Below are positions 51,600 through 59,408 of a stretch of DNA of 64,000 nucleotides, piece by piece. The stretch is from Deltaproteobacteria bacterium (GTDB lineage: Bacteria; Myxococcota; JADLHZ01). How positions within the stretch are numbered: the first letter of the stretch is position 1; the number at the start of each line of letters is the position of its first letter. The stretch is from the NCBI GenBank assembly GCA_020848545.1, contig JADLHZ010000161.1, positions 1 through 64,000 of the forward strand, given 5' to 3'. The position numbers were made by a program, and so were the translations under genes. The notes below the pieces were generated by a model that was given only the letters and a program-made list of their open reading frames with translations, had not been told where the DNA came from and did not search any database.

Positions 51600-52450
51600 T
51601 CGTCGACGCGCTCAGGACGAAGCTGAAGAAGCTCATCCCGACGCAATCGAATTTTGCGTTTGCCTTTCTGCTGCTACCGAAGGCGCGGCGCGAAGGCTTG
51701 AAGGCGGCGTATGGCTTCTGCCGTGCCGTCGACGACGCCGTCGACGAAGTGAAGGAGCGCGACGAAGGCCTGCGCATCTTGGCCGAGTGGCGCGAGCAAT
51801 TGCGCTTGGCCTACGAAGGCGAAGCGACGACCGAAGAGGGCAAAGAGCTCGCGGTCGCCGTCCGGCGCTTTCAGATCGAGCAAAAGGACCTCGCCGACAT
51901 CCTGACCGGCGTCGAGATGGACCTCGTGCATACCCGCTACGAGACCTTCGCCGACTTGTATCGCTACTGCTATCACGTGGCGTCTGCGGTCGGCTTGGTG
52001 GCGCTCAGCATCTTCGGCCACACCGGCGCGCAGCAGCGCATCTACGGCGAGAAGCTCGGCATCGCGCTGCAGCTGACGAACATCCTGCGCGACGTGAAGG
52101 AAGACGCCGGCCGCGGCCGAATCTATCTGCCGATGGAAGACATGAAGCGATTCTCTGTGCGCGAGGAAGACCTGCTCGCCGGAAAATACACCGACGCGTT
52201 CTTCGATCTCATGGCGTTCGAGGCCGGGCGTGCGCATCGCTACTACGAAGAAGCGCGCGCGTGCCTCTCGCCCTCGCAGCGGCGGCGGCTCGCGTCGGCC
52301 GAGACCATGGGCGACATCTACTTCGAGCTCTTGCGCGGCATCGAGGCGCGCGGCTTCAAGGTGTTCGAGGAGCGCGTCGCGGTGAGGACCGCCGACAAGG
52401 TCCGCATCGCGCTGCGCAATTTCCTGTTGCAGGCAGTCCCCGCGCTTTGA
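51593..52450 (+). CDS. hpnD: Presqualene diphosphate synthase HpnD
   Basis: 285 residues from GTG at 51593, a 7-base overlap with hpnC. Condenses two farnesyl diphosphates to presqualene diphosphate in the squalene route to hopanoids or sterols. Both Asp-rich motifs are canonical: AVDDAVDEVKE (about 42-52) and QLTNILRDVKEDAGRGRIYLP (about 155-175), in contrast to the upstream gene. The family helical core and the C-terminal RIALRNFLLQ are present. Farnesyl diphosphate comes from ispA, mevalonate genes and fni, all nearby. Confidence 0.92.
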   Translation: MVVVDALRTKLKKLIPTQSNFAFAFLLLPKARREGLKAAYGFCRAVDDAVDEVKERDEGLRILAEWREQLRLAYEGEATTEEGKELAVAVRRFQIEQKDLADILTGVEMDLVHTRYETFADLYRYCYHVASAVGLVALSIFGHTGAQQRIYGEKLGIALQLTNILRDVKEDAGRGRIYLPMEDMKRFSVREEDLLAGKYTDAFFDLMAFEAGRAHRYYEEARACLSPSQRRRLASAETMGDIYFELLRGIEARGFKVFEERVAVRTADKVRIALRNFLLQAVPAL

Positions 52451-53223
52451 GCACGCGCGTCGCGCTGACGATCGCCGGATCCGATCCGAGCGGTGGCGCG
52501 GGCATTCAAGCCGACCTCAAGACCTTCGCCCGCTGCGGCGCCTACGGCATGAGCGCGCTGACGCTGCTCACGGTGCAGAACACGGTGTCGGTGAGTGACG
52601 TGCGCGTGCTCGATCCCGCGTTCGTCACGGCGCAGATCGAAGCGTGCGTCTCGGACATCCCGCCGCACGCGACGAAGACCGGCGCGCTCGGATCCGCGGC
52701 AGTGATCGCGGCCGTGGTGGTGGCGGTGGCGAAGCACGCGCTGATGCCGCTCGTCTGCGATCCGGTGATGGTCAGCAAGCACGGCGTGCCGCTGCTCGCA
52801 CAGGACGCGATCGACGCGTTTCGCACCACGCTCCTTCCGCGCGCGACGTTGGTGACGCCGAACCTGCCGGAGGCCGCGCTGCTCACTGGCCGCTTCGTGC
52901 AGACGAAGGACGACATGGAGCGGGCGGCGCGGACGCTCGTCGAGCTCGGCGCGAAGGCGGCGCTCGTCAAAGGCGGCCACCGGAGCATCGCCGACGACGC
53001 GAGCGACGTGCTCTACGACGGCGCCGCGATCCACTGGCTGCCGGGCGCGCGCATCGACACGAAGCACACGCACGGCACGGGCTGCACTTATTCAGCGGCG
53101 ATCACCGCCCGCCTCGCGCTCGGCGATTCGTTGCTCGCCGCCGTCACCGAGGCCAAGCGCTACATCGCCGCGCGGATCGCTGCGCCGCCTGGCGTGGGCC
53201 ACGGGCACGGACCGGTCGGTTAA
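52447..53223 (+). CDS. thiD: Hydroxymethylpyrimidine/phosphomethylpyrimidine kinase
   Basis: 258 residues from TTG at 52447, overlapping the hpnD stop (TTGA). Phosphorylates the pyrimidine half of thiamin. Seen: ALTIAGSDPSGGAGIQADLKTF, LVCDPVMVSKHGVPLL, PNLPEAALLTGR, ALVKGGH, the anion hole in THGTGCTYSAAITARLALG. The family length is standard. A thiamin gene at the end of a mevalonate/squalene operon has no obvious functional link. It ends at an AGGTCCC palindrome. Confidence 0.94.
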   Translation: MSTRVALTIAGSDPSGGAGIQADLKTFARCGAYGMSALTLLTVQNTVSVSDVRVLDPAFVTAQIEACVSDIPPHATKTGALGSAAVIAAVVVAVAKHALMPLVCDPVMVSKHGVPLLAQDAIDAFRTTLLPRATLVTPNLPEAALLTGRFVQTKDDMERAARTLVELGAKAALVKGGHRSIADDASDVLYDGAAIHWLPGARIDTKHTHGTGCTYSAAITARLALGDSLLAAVTEAKRYIAARIAAPPGVGHGHGPVG

Positions 53224-53243
53224 AAGGTCCCTGGGACCTTTTT
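53222..53243 (+). terminator. AGGTCCC palindrome terminator after thiD
   Basis: AAAAGGTCCC-T-GGGACCTTTT, starting within the thiD stop. The T-rich end gives a Rho-independent terminator; it can act in both directions. Confidence 0.75.
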
Positions 53244-53308
53244 CACAGCACTCAGCGCGCAAAAACACGGGTAGGCCATCCAAGGTCGCTACGGACTTGC
53301 GGTGCTCG

Positions 53309-53352
53309 AAAAAGGTCCCTGGGACCTTTTATTTCTGGGACCTTTTATTTCT
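53309..53352. terminator. AGGTCCC palindrome with 16-base tandem duplication, end of module B TPR gene
   Basis: Palindrome AAAAGGTCCC-T-GGGACCTTTT at 53310-53330. CTGGGACCTTTTATTTCT occurs at 53319-53336 and again at 53335-53352, a tandem copy with period 16. The second copy includes the stop codon of the minus-strand TPR gene (53345). Confidence 0.7.
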
Positions 53353-53764
53353 TCCCGAGCTGGGCTTCGAGCTGATTCTGCATGCGCCGAATGAGGATAC
53401 GCGCGCGCACGCCGTGCGGATTGGTGCCCTTCGGATCGAGCGCGAGGCACCGCTCCAAGTGCTGCTTCGCCGTCATATGATCGAGCATCGTCGTCAGCAG
53501 CTCGGCGATCACGCAGTGCAGCTCGATGTCGTTCGGCTCGGTCTCGACGAGCTTCTTCAGGATCGCGACGCCTTCCTTGTGCTTATTGGTGCGGATGAGC
53601 GCCGCGGCGTATCCCCTCTGCGCGCCGCCGTCGCTCGGCGTCAGGGCCGTCACGATCTTCAGGCTCGCGAGCGCAGCCGGGACGTCACCCCGACCGAGCG
53701 CGGCGAGACCTTGTGCTCGGAGCTGCGCGACCTTTTCGGTCAATGCACCCGGCTTCGGCTTCAT
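53345..53764 (-). CDS. Small TPR protein, putative SycD/LcrH-like chaperone of module B
   Basis: 139 residues from ATG at 53764 (MKPKPGALTEKVAQLRAQG), with GGAAG seven bases upstream; a GTG two codons earlier is possible. Three TPRs align with the module A protein: LRAQGLAALGRGDVPAALASL, GAQRGYAAALIRTNKHKEGVA and IELHCVIAELLTTMLDHMTA, then HLERCLALDPKGTNPHGVRARIL, nearly the same as LQTCLKLDPKSAHPHGIRARML there. It is divergent from its large partner, whereas in module A the pair is co-directional. Chaperone role is inferred. Confidence 0.75.
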   Translation of the reverse strand: MKPKPGALTEKVAQLRAQGLAALGRGDVPAALASLKIVTALTPSDGGAQRGYAAALIRTNKHKEGVAILKKLVETEPNDIELHCVIAELLTTMLDHMTAKQHLERCLALDPKGTNPHGVRARILIRRMQNQLEAQLGKK

Positions 53765-53874
53765 CGCCACGCTTCCATCGCTCCTCGGGGGTATCACCTG
53801 ACGTGCGACCCGCAAAAAAAAGCTCCCAGCCACCCTGCGACTTATCGCCGTGTGAAAACGCGCCGCGGCGTAGG

Positions 53875-53890
53875 GTGACCAAGCGGTCAC
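53875..53890. promoter_or_regulatory. Inverted repeat upstream of module B, operator-like
   Basis: GTGACC-aagc-GGTCAC, a 6-4-6 inverted repeat in the 166-base divergent region between the TPR gene and the large gene. Spacing suits a dimeric regulator. No second copy was found in the window. Confidence 0.35.
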
Positions 53891-53918
53891 GATAAAAACT
53901 CTAGGCGCACACCGCCGT

Positions 53919-53924
53919 TAAGAT
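53919..53924 (+). promoter_or_regulatory. Candidate -10 element of module B large gene
   Basis: TAAGAT, six bases before ATG 53931, with no ribosome site in between; no good -35. Would give a leaderless transcript. Confidence 0.25.
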
Positions 53925-53930
53925 TCCCAC

Positions 53931-56900
53931 ATGACGCGCATCGGCTCCGGCGGACCGCCCCCTACGCTCCCATCTGTGCCGACCGAGGCGCCGAAGACCG
54001 CGCAGGTGAACCAGCCGACGATCGCGGCGCAGCGTAAGGAGATCGATCGCCGCGATGACCTCCGCCGCGGTGGGCACGGCGCTGCGCACGCGCCGGCGCA
54101 GAGCACCGAGCCGAAGGCCACGCCGGCCGAGCTGACCACACTGCTCACCGAGCTCAAGGCGATCAACTTGGGCGATCGGCCAACGATCCCCGGCGCCGAG
54201 TCGCTCCGCCTCACCGTGCCGGAGCCGAAGGCCGAAGAGCTGCTGGCGATGCCCTTCGATCCGAGTGAAGTGACGACGCTCGACCAGCTGGCCCGCGCGC
54301 TCGCCGGCAACAAAGCGCTCGCCGGCTTGCAGGGAGCGCTCGCCGACTTGAGCTCCGCGGCCGACGCGACCTTCTTCACCGCCGGCGAAGCGATGGCCGA
54401 TCCCAAGGGCATCGGCAAAGCGCTCGCCGCCGAGCTGAAGAAGCTGTTGCCGCGCGATCTGAAGAAGAGCGAGCTGCGCGAGATGGCAAAAGCGCTACAC
54501 GAGGCTGCCGGCCAACGCCTGACGCCGGAAGCGATGAAGGCGATGCAGGCGGTGTTCGGCAAGCTTCCGCCTAGCGTGATGCACGCACTCGCGCGGCTGA
54601 GCCCGCAGACCTTGTACATGCTCGGCGCGCTCGTAAAGCGATCGCCCGAGAAGGCGCAGGCGCAAAGCCAGGGCGCGCGGCAAACGTCCGAGGCGAGCGC
54701 GTCGCAGCGTCAGGACGGCGCGCAGGCCGCGGGCGAGCCGAGCGACGACGATCTCCTCGCGCTGATGCAGCAAGTGCAGCCGATCGTGCTCGCGAGAAAG
54801 CACGGCGATCGCGAGCGTGGCCCGATCGAGGGCCTCGTCGCGACGGCGCTCGCCGCCGGCGAGGGCATGGACGTCGAGCAGCTCGTCATGATCGTGCTCG
54901 CGCAGATCCGCGCCGACAATCAGACCGACGTCAAAGAGACGCTCACCAAGATGGAGAGCATCCGCATCAAGAAGCAGCGCGCCAAAGACGCCAAGCGCGC
55001 GCTCGAACAGGCGCAGAGCGACGCCGAGGCCGGGCTGCGCGCGCGCTACAAAGATCGAACGACGCCGGGGCACCCGGAGTTCATCGATCCCGAGGAGGTG
55101 AGCTTCGAAGAGTTCGCCGCCGAGCAAGCGCTGCTCGACGGCAGCGAACCGCCGCTCTCCGGGCCGCCGAGCGACCTCGAGCTTGGCGACCGGGATCCGA
55201 GCTTCGAGTTCGCGGTCGCCCCGGAGGACGCCGAGTTCCTGGGCTTCGGCGACGATGAAGACGGCAGCATCGGCGGCGCAGGCGATCCCGAAGCCCCCGG
55301 CGGTCCCGAGGATCCCGGCGCGCCGCCCGATCCCAACGCGCCGGGCGGCCCGGAGCTCTCCCGCGAACAGCAAGCCGCGAATGACTACGGCATCTCGATG
55401 AACGTGCTCTCTGAGCTCGAAGACTTCATGCGGGCCGTCGGCATCACGGGCGACGACCTGATCACGTCGTTCGACCTGACGCCGCCCTTTGGACCCGGGC
55501 TCGTCAAAGGGGCCACCGACAACAAGGCGCGCATCCGGGCTTGGGTGCAAAGCTTCACCCTGACGCCGAGCAGAGCCATTCGCACCACGGAAGGCCCGAC
55601 CGTGGGCAATATCCTCGACGGGATCGACGTCGACGACGAGAAGTACCAAGAGTGGCAGAGCGGAAAGGGCATCGACAGGTATAAAGAGGCTGCAACGCAG
55701 GAGGCGAAGAAGCTCACCGATTGGGCCGCGGCGGCGGGCCTGCAAACCGGCGATCTCGACGCGTTGCTGAAGACCTGGTTCGTGCAAGTGTGGACGAAGT
55801 CCCGCAGCGGCGGCGACGATCCCAAGGACGCGAAGTGGTTCGAGCCGATCCAAGCGTTCCTGCTGGCGATCCCGATCGAGCAGCGCGACGAGTACTTGCG
55901 TTATGTCGAGCTGCGCACGGCCGAGTTCCACCGCGACGTCGAGTACGCGCTCAACTGCCAGGCGCTGAATTACGACTCGAAGAACGGGAGAGTGGCGCCG
56001 GACGGGGCGTACTACGGCGTCTTCCTCGGCGATCGAAAGAACGATCTCAAGCGCGAGGGCTCAGAGGCCGGCTACACGGAGCAGCTCGGCGACTGCAAGC
56101 GGGCGCTCAACAGCTTCTTGAAAGTGAGCAACCCTCTCGACGTGCTCGTCGAGAACTCGGACGCCTTCAAGTGCATCGGCACGTGGCTGATGAAGAACCC
56201 GGACCTCGCCGCGCTCTTGCCTCCGGATTTGCGCGAGCTGCTGCCGGCCGGCGGCAGCCAACAAAAACGACTCGAAATTTTGCAGGCGCTCGCACGCGCT
56301 GACAAGCTCGACGACGTCGTGCACGCGCTGATTCCGTCGGTCCCCGACATGAACTTCAACACGACCACGACCGGCGGCAACGCCGGCGGCCCATTTGGCT
56401 CGTCGGGCACGCAGCCTACGAGCTTCGAGGACCTTCAAGACATGGCCGCGAGCATGTTCCCGTTCAACGTCGCGCAAGCGCTGCAAAACCTCCCCACCGC
56501 CGCCTTCGAGTCGATCCTCCACGTCACCCTCGACGAGCTGCGCCAGACGAAGATGTCGAAGGAGCTCTTCGACGAGGCGATCGCCGAGAAGAACGAGCTG
56601 CTCGATGCGCTCGACGAAGGCAACGGCATCAATGGCGGCATCAATGGCCGCATCGGTGGCAAAGGCTACACCGATCGCTTCACCGTGACCGGGCGCGCGT
56701 CGCAACGCATGGGGAGCAGCGACGGCGGACCGGTCTCGGGCGGCCGCGCCAAAAGAGGACGGCGCTACGGAGGCAAGCGCGGCACCGGCGCAGGCGGCGT
56801 GCAGAGCGAGGCCGGGAAGAAAAATCTGAAAGACTGGGACGACAAGATCGCGGGCCGTGGGGGTCGCGGCGGAGGCAAAAACCAATGGTGGGACGACAAG

Positions 56901-57257
56901 ATCACGGGTCGCGGCCAGCGCGGCGGCCCGGCGAACGGCAATGCAACGGGAGTCGGGTACGAAGAGCTGCCGTCGACGCCTGCGGGGAGCAACGAGCCCG
57001 ACGACGTACTGCCGGCGAGCCCGCCGCGTGAGCCGGAGCCGCTCTCGCCCGGACGCCGCTTGCGCCTCGAAGACATCAAGCTCGCCATCGACGCATGGCA
57101 AGACGCGATCGATTCGCAATCCGAAGCAGGCGAGGAAGTTCAACTGCGCTTGCAGATCTTGATGGATCGCTTCACGCAGTCGGCGACGATGCTCTCGAAC
57201 ATCATGAAGAAGATCTCGGACACCGTCGGCGGGATCATCCAGAACACCCGCTCGTAG
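53931..57257 (+). CDS. Module B large protein, paralog of module A large protein
   Basis: 1108 residues; no signal peptide and a disordered Pro/Thr-rich start. Shared with module A: LPPSVMHALARLSPQTLYML (about 212), MDVEQLVMIVLAQI plus coiled coil (313-370), SFEFAV (about 424), YVELRTAEFHRD (about 658) and the tail LQILMDRFTQ ... MLSNIMKKISDT (1043-1108). Middle is acidic with Pro/Gly runs. There is no hydrophobic stretch like that of module A. Near 963-1000 is a Gly/Arg-rich part with a repeated WDDKI-A/T-GRG motif. The motif positions agree to within about 20 residues up to residue 370. I infer a secreted or surface-delivered protein served by the divergent TPR gene. No known family. Confidence 0.8.
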   Translation: MTRIGSGGPPPTLPSVPTEAPKTAQVNQPTIAAQRKEIDRRDDLRRGGHGAAHAPAQSTEPKATPAELTTLLTELKAINLGDRPTIPGAESLRLTVPEPKAEELLAMPFDPSEVTTLDQLARALAGNKALAGLQGALADLSSAADATFFTAGEAMADPKGIGKALAAELKKLLPRDLKKSELREMAKALHEAAGQRLTPEAMKAMQAVFGKLPPSVMHALARLSPQTLYMLGALVKRSPEKAQAQSQGARQTSEASASQRQDGAQAAGEPSDDDLLALMQQVQPIVLARKHGDRERGPIEGLVATALAAGEGMDVEQLVMIVLAQIRADNQTDVKETLTKMESIRIKKQRAKDAKRALEQAQSDAEAGLRARYKDRTTPGHPEFIDPEEVSFEEFAAEQALLDGSEPPLSGPPSDLELGDRDPSFEFAVAPEDAEFLGFGDDEDGSIGGAGDPEAPGGPEDPGAPPDPNAPGGPELSREQQAANDYGISMNVLSELEDFMRAVGITGDDLITSFDLTPPFGPGLVKGATDNKARIRAWVQSFTLTPSRAIRTTEGPTVGNILDGIDVDDEKYQEWQSGKGIDRYKEAATQEAKKLTDWAAAAGLQTGDLDALLKTWFVQVWTKSRSGGDDPKDAKWFEPIQAFLLAIPIEQRDEYLRYVELRTAEFHRDVEYALNCQALNYDSKNGRVAPDGAYYGVFLGDRKNDLKREGSEAGYTEQLGDCKRALNSFLKVSNPLDVLVENSDAFKCIGTWLMKNPDLAALLPPDLRELLPAGGSQQKRLEILQALARADKLDDVVHALIPSVPDMNFNTTTTGGNAGGPFGSSGTQPTSFEDLQDMAASMFPFNVAQALQNLPTAAFESILHVTLDELRQTKMSKELFDEAIAEKNELLDALDEGNGINGGINGRIGGKGYTDRFTVTGRASQRMGSSDGGPVSGGRAKRGRRYGGKRGTGAGGVQSEAGKKNLKDWDDKIAGRGGRGGGKNQWWDDKITGRGQRGGPANGNATGVGYEELPSTPAGSNEPDDVLPASPPREPEPLSPGRRLRLEDIKLAIDAWQDAIDSQSEAGEEVQLRLQILMDRFTQSATMLSNIMKKISDTVGGIIQNTRS

Positions 57258-57262
57258 CGCTG

Positions 57263-58879
57263 CTACGGGGTCGCGAGATCGATGTGCAGGTTCGTCGTTC
57301 TTCCCGGCCTCAAGTCCACGTTGAAGCGCCGCGTGCCGAAGCGCGGATGCTCGGCGACCAGCAGGTGCTTGCCCGGCGCGAGCGTCAGGCGCGTCGTGAA
57401 CTCTTTTCGTCCGAGCGCTTTTCCGTCGACGCTGAGCTGCACCCAGTGCTCGAAGCTGAGCGAGACCGTGCCCGGTCGATCGTCGACGACCGGCGGTGCT
57501 TCGACGACAGGCGGTGCTTCGACGTTCTCCGGCGCGGTCGGCGGCGGCAGCGCGTCCTGACCCTTCGGCGCGGCGAGCTCCGGCGCGACGCTCACCGGCG
57601 TCGGCGGCGACGCCGGTTTCTGGGTGCGGCGAAACGCGAGGGTGCCAAAGAGCGCCGCTGCCGTGATCACCACGCCAGCGATGACGATCGCGATCCACGA
57701 TGGCAGCTTCGTCTTCGTCGCCACCGTCGCCTGCGTCTGCAGGTTCGTGACGATCTGCGTGTTGCCCTTCGCCGTCACGATCTGCGTCGTGCTCGGCGTG
57801 ACGATCTGCGTGTGACCGCCGGCGACGGGGTTCGTGATCACTTGCGTCTGTGACGTCGCGTGCAAGGGATCGTTCGCGACGTCGACGGCGATCGCCGGGA
57901 TCGTCGGCATCTGCAACGCCGAGGCCGCCGTCACCGCCGCGTCGAGCGCCAACGCTGCGGGGTTCGCCTTCGCCGCCGTGGCTGCGCCCGGGTGTGTCTT
58001 CGTCGCGAGCTCGATGAGCGCGCTCCGCACTTCCGCCTCGCCGCCGGCGAGCTTCGTGAACAAGGGCGCGAGCTGCTCCGCCCTCGGCCGCGCGGCGGGA
58101 TCCGAGTCCATCATGCGATCGATCTCGGCGCGCAATTCTGGTGCGACGTCGTCGCGCTCGATCAGCTTGCGTTTGCCCGCCGCGATCGAGCGCAGCACTT
58201 CGAGCATCGTCGCGCCGGGAAAGGGCAGCGCGTGGGTGAGCAGCCACTGCAAGGTGCCGCCGGCGGCGAAGATATCGGAGGGCGGACCCGCGGGCGCGCC
58301 GGCGACGCGCTCCGGCGAGAGGAAAGACACCGTGCCGGCGAGCACCGTGTTCGCGCCCTTCGCCATCGTGTCTTGGCGCGCGCCTTCGCTCGCCTTGGCG
58401 ATGCCGAAGTCGAGGAGCACGAAGCGGCCGTCGTCGCACAAGAAGAGGTTTCCGGGCTTGATGTCGCGGTGGACGATGCCTTGCGCGTGCGCCGCCGCGA
58501 GCGCCGAGCAGAGCCCGGCGCCGATCGCTGCGCACGCGCGCCACGACAAGACGCCCGTCGCCTCCACCCGCGCCAAGAGATCGCTGCCGGTCAAGAGCTC
58601 GGTCACCACCCAGTACGCATCGTCGGCCGTGCCATGATCGAAGAGCTGCAAGATCGCCGGGTGTTGCAGCAGCTGAAGCGCCTTGATCTCGCGCCTCGCC
58701 CACTGCTCGATCTGCTCGGCGTTACCCATGCCGGCGTCGAACGCGATCCACTTGAGCGCGTAGCGGCGGTGGCTCTTCTCGTCGAGCACCGCGAAGACCG
58801 CGCCCATCGCGCCGCGGCCGATCGCGGCTTCGATGCGATAGCGATCGGCGACGAGCGCGCCTTCAGACGGAACGGACAT
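57263..58879 (-). CDS. Hanks-type Ser/Thr protein kinase with PEGA-like C-terminus
   Basis: 538 residues. Kinase domain 13-280: glycine loop GRGAMGAVF (21-29), Lys43 in YALKWI, HRDIKPGN (137-144) with Asp139, DFG 157-159, TVSFLSPER; all catalytic residues present. A 65-residue linker (about 343-390) has three or four TQ-I/V-V/I-T repeats (TQVIT, TQIVT, TQIVT, TQIVT), likely phospho-Thr sites. One membrane helix at about 394-416. A Pro/Val-rich segment and a PEGA-like beta domain (about 470-538) lie outside. Probably a receptor kinase. Convergent with module B (5 bases between stops). Confidence 0.92.
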   Translation of the reverse strand: MSVPSEGALVADRYRIEAAIGRGAMGAVFAVLDEKSHRRYALKWIAFDAGMGNAEQIEQWARREIKALQLLQHPAILQLFDHGTADDAYWVVTELLTGSDLLARVEATGVLSWRACAAIGAGLCSALAAAHAQGIVHRDIKPGNLFLCDDGRFVLLDFGIAKASEGARQDTMAKGANTVLAGTVSFLSPERVAGAPAGPPSDIFAAGGTLQWLLTHALPFPGATMLEVLRSIAAGKRKLIERDDVAPELRAEIDRMMDSDPAARPRAEQLAPLFTKLAGGEAEVRSALIELATKTHPGAATAAKANPAALALDAAVTAASALQMPTIPAIAVDVANDPLHATSQTQVITNPVAGGHTQIVTPSTTQIVTAKGNTQIVTNLQTQATVATKTKLPSWIAIVIAGVVITAAALFGTLAFRRTQKPASPPTPVSVAPELAAPKGQDALPPPTAPENVEAPPVVEAPPVVDDRPGTVSLSFEHWVQLSVDGKALGRKEFTTRLTLAPGKHLLVAEHPRFGTRRFNVDLRPGRTTNLHIDLATP

Positions 58880-58909
58880 TCAGTGCCTCGCGTGTTAGTG
58901 TACACCTCG

Positions 58910-59392
58910 ATGGGTCAGAGCAAAGACAAAGACGCCTGGGACGACCTCGCCGACGAGGACGCTAAAGCACAGGGGATTTCACCGGAGATCGCGCGCGCCG
59001 TGCTGGCGACGAACCCGCAGTTGCGGGACGGCGGCATGACGACGGATCTCTTGGTGAAGCAGCACCAAAAGCCGGGCGCCACCGGGCCGGGCAAAGCGAG
59101 CGACAAGCCGAAGCCGGTCACGACGGGCGCGAGCTTCATCGAGACGGCAAAGTCGCTCGAGAAGCGCTTCAACGAAGCGAAGAGCAAGCGCGAGCGCGAG
59201 CTGATGGAGGCCGAGGCGCGCTTCACCGCCGAGAAGAAGGCGCTGCTCGAAGCGATGACGCAGTGGCTCGTGCAAAACGATCCGGAGCTGCGCTCGCCGT
59301 TCACGCAGCAGATGCTCGAGCAGAAGAAGGCGCTCTTTGCATCGTTCGGCTTCGACGTGAAGGCATACGTGGCCGCGCGGATGAAGCGCTGA
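58910..59392 (+). CDS. Orphan charged helical protein
   Basis: 160 residues from ATG at 58910, divergent from the kinase with only 30 bases between. Acidic N-terminus (KDKDAWDDLADEDAKA), then PEIARAVLATNPQLRDGG. A Lys/Glu-rich helix follows (SLEKRFNEAKSKRERELMEA). The end is a folded helical part (MTQWLVQNDPELRSPFTQQM ... FGFDVKAYVAARMKR). No signal or membrane segment. Not recognised. The tight divergent pairing with the kinase suggests shared regulation. Confidence 0.68.
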   Translation: MGQSKDKDAWDDLADEDAKAQGISPEIARAVLATNPQLRDGGMTTDLLVKQHQKPGATGPGKASDKPKPVTTGASFIETAKSLEKRFNEAKSKRERELMEAEARFTAEKKALLEAMTQWLVQNDPELRSPFTQQMLEQKKALFASFGFDVKAYVAARMKR

Positions 59393-59408
59393 CGGCGACT
59401 CGGTCGCG

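Noticed and set aside
54495-55931. 478-residue minus-strand open frame
   Set aside because: Mirror of module B, with no recognisable motif or ribosome site.
56061-58703. 880-residue minus-strand open frame
   Set aside because: Antisense of module B and out-of-frame to the kinase. Arg/Ala-rich, no motif, and both sense genes have clear features.
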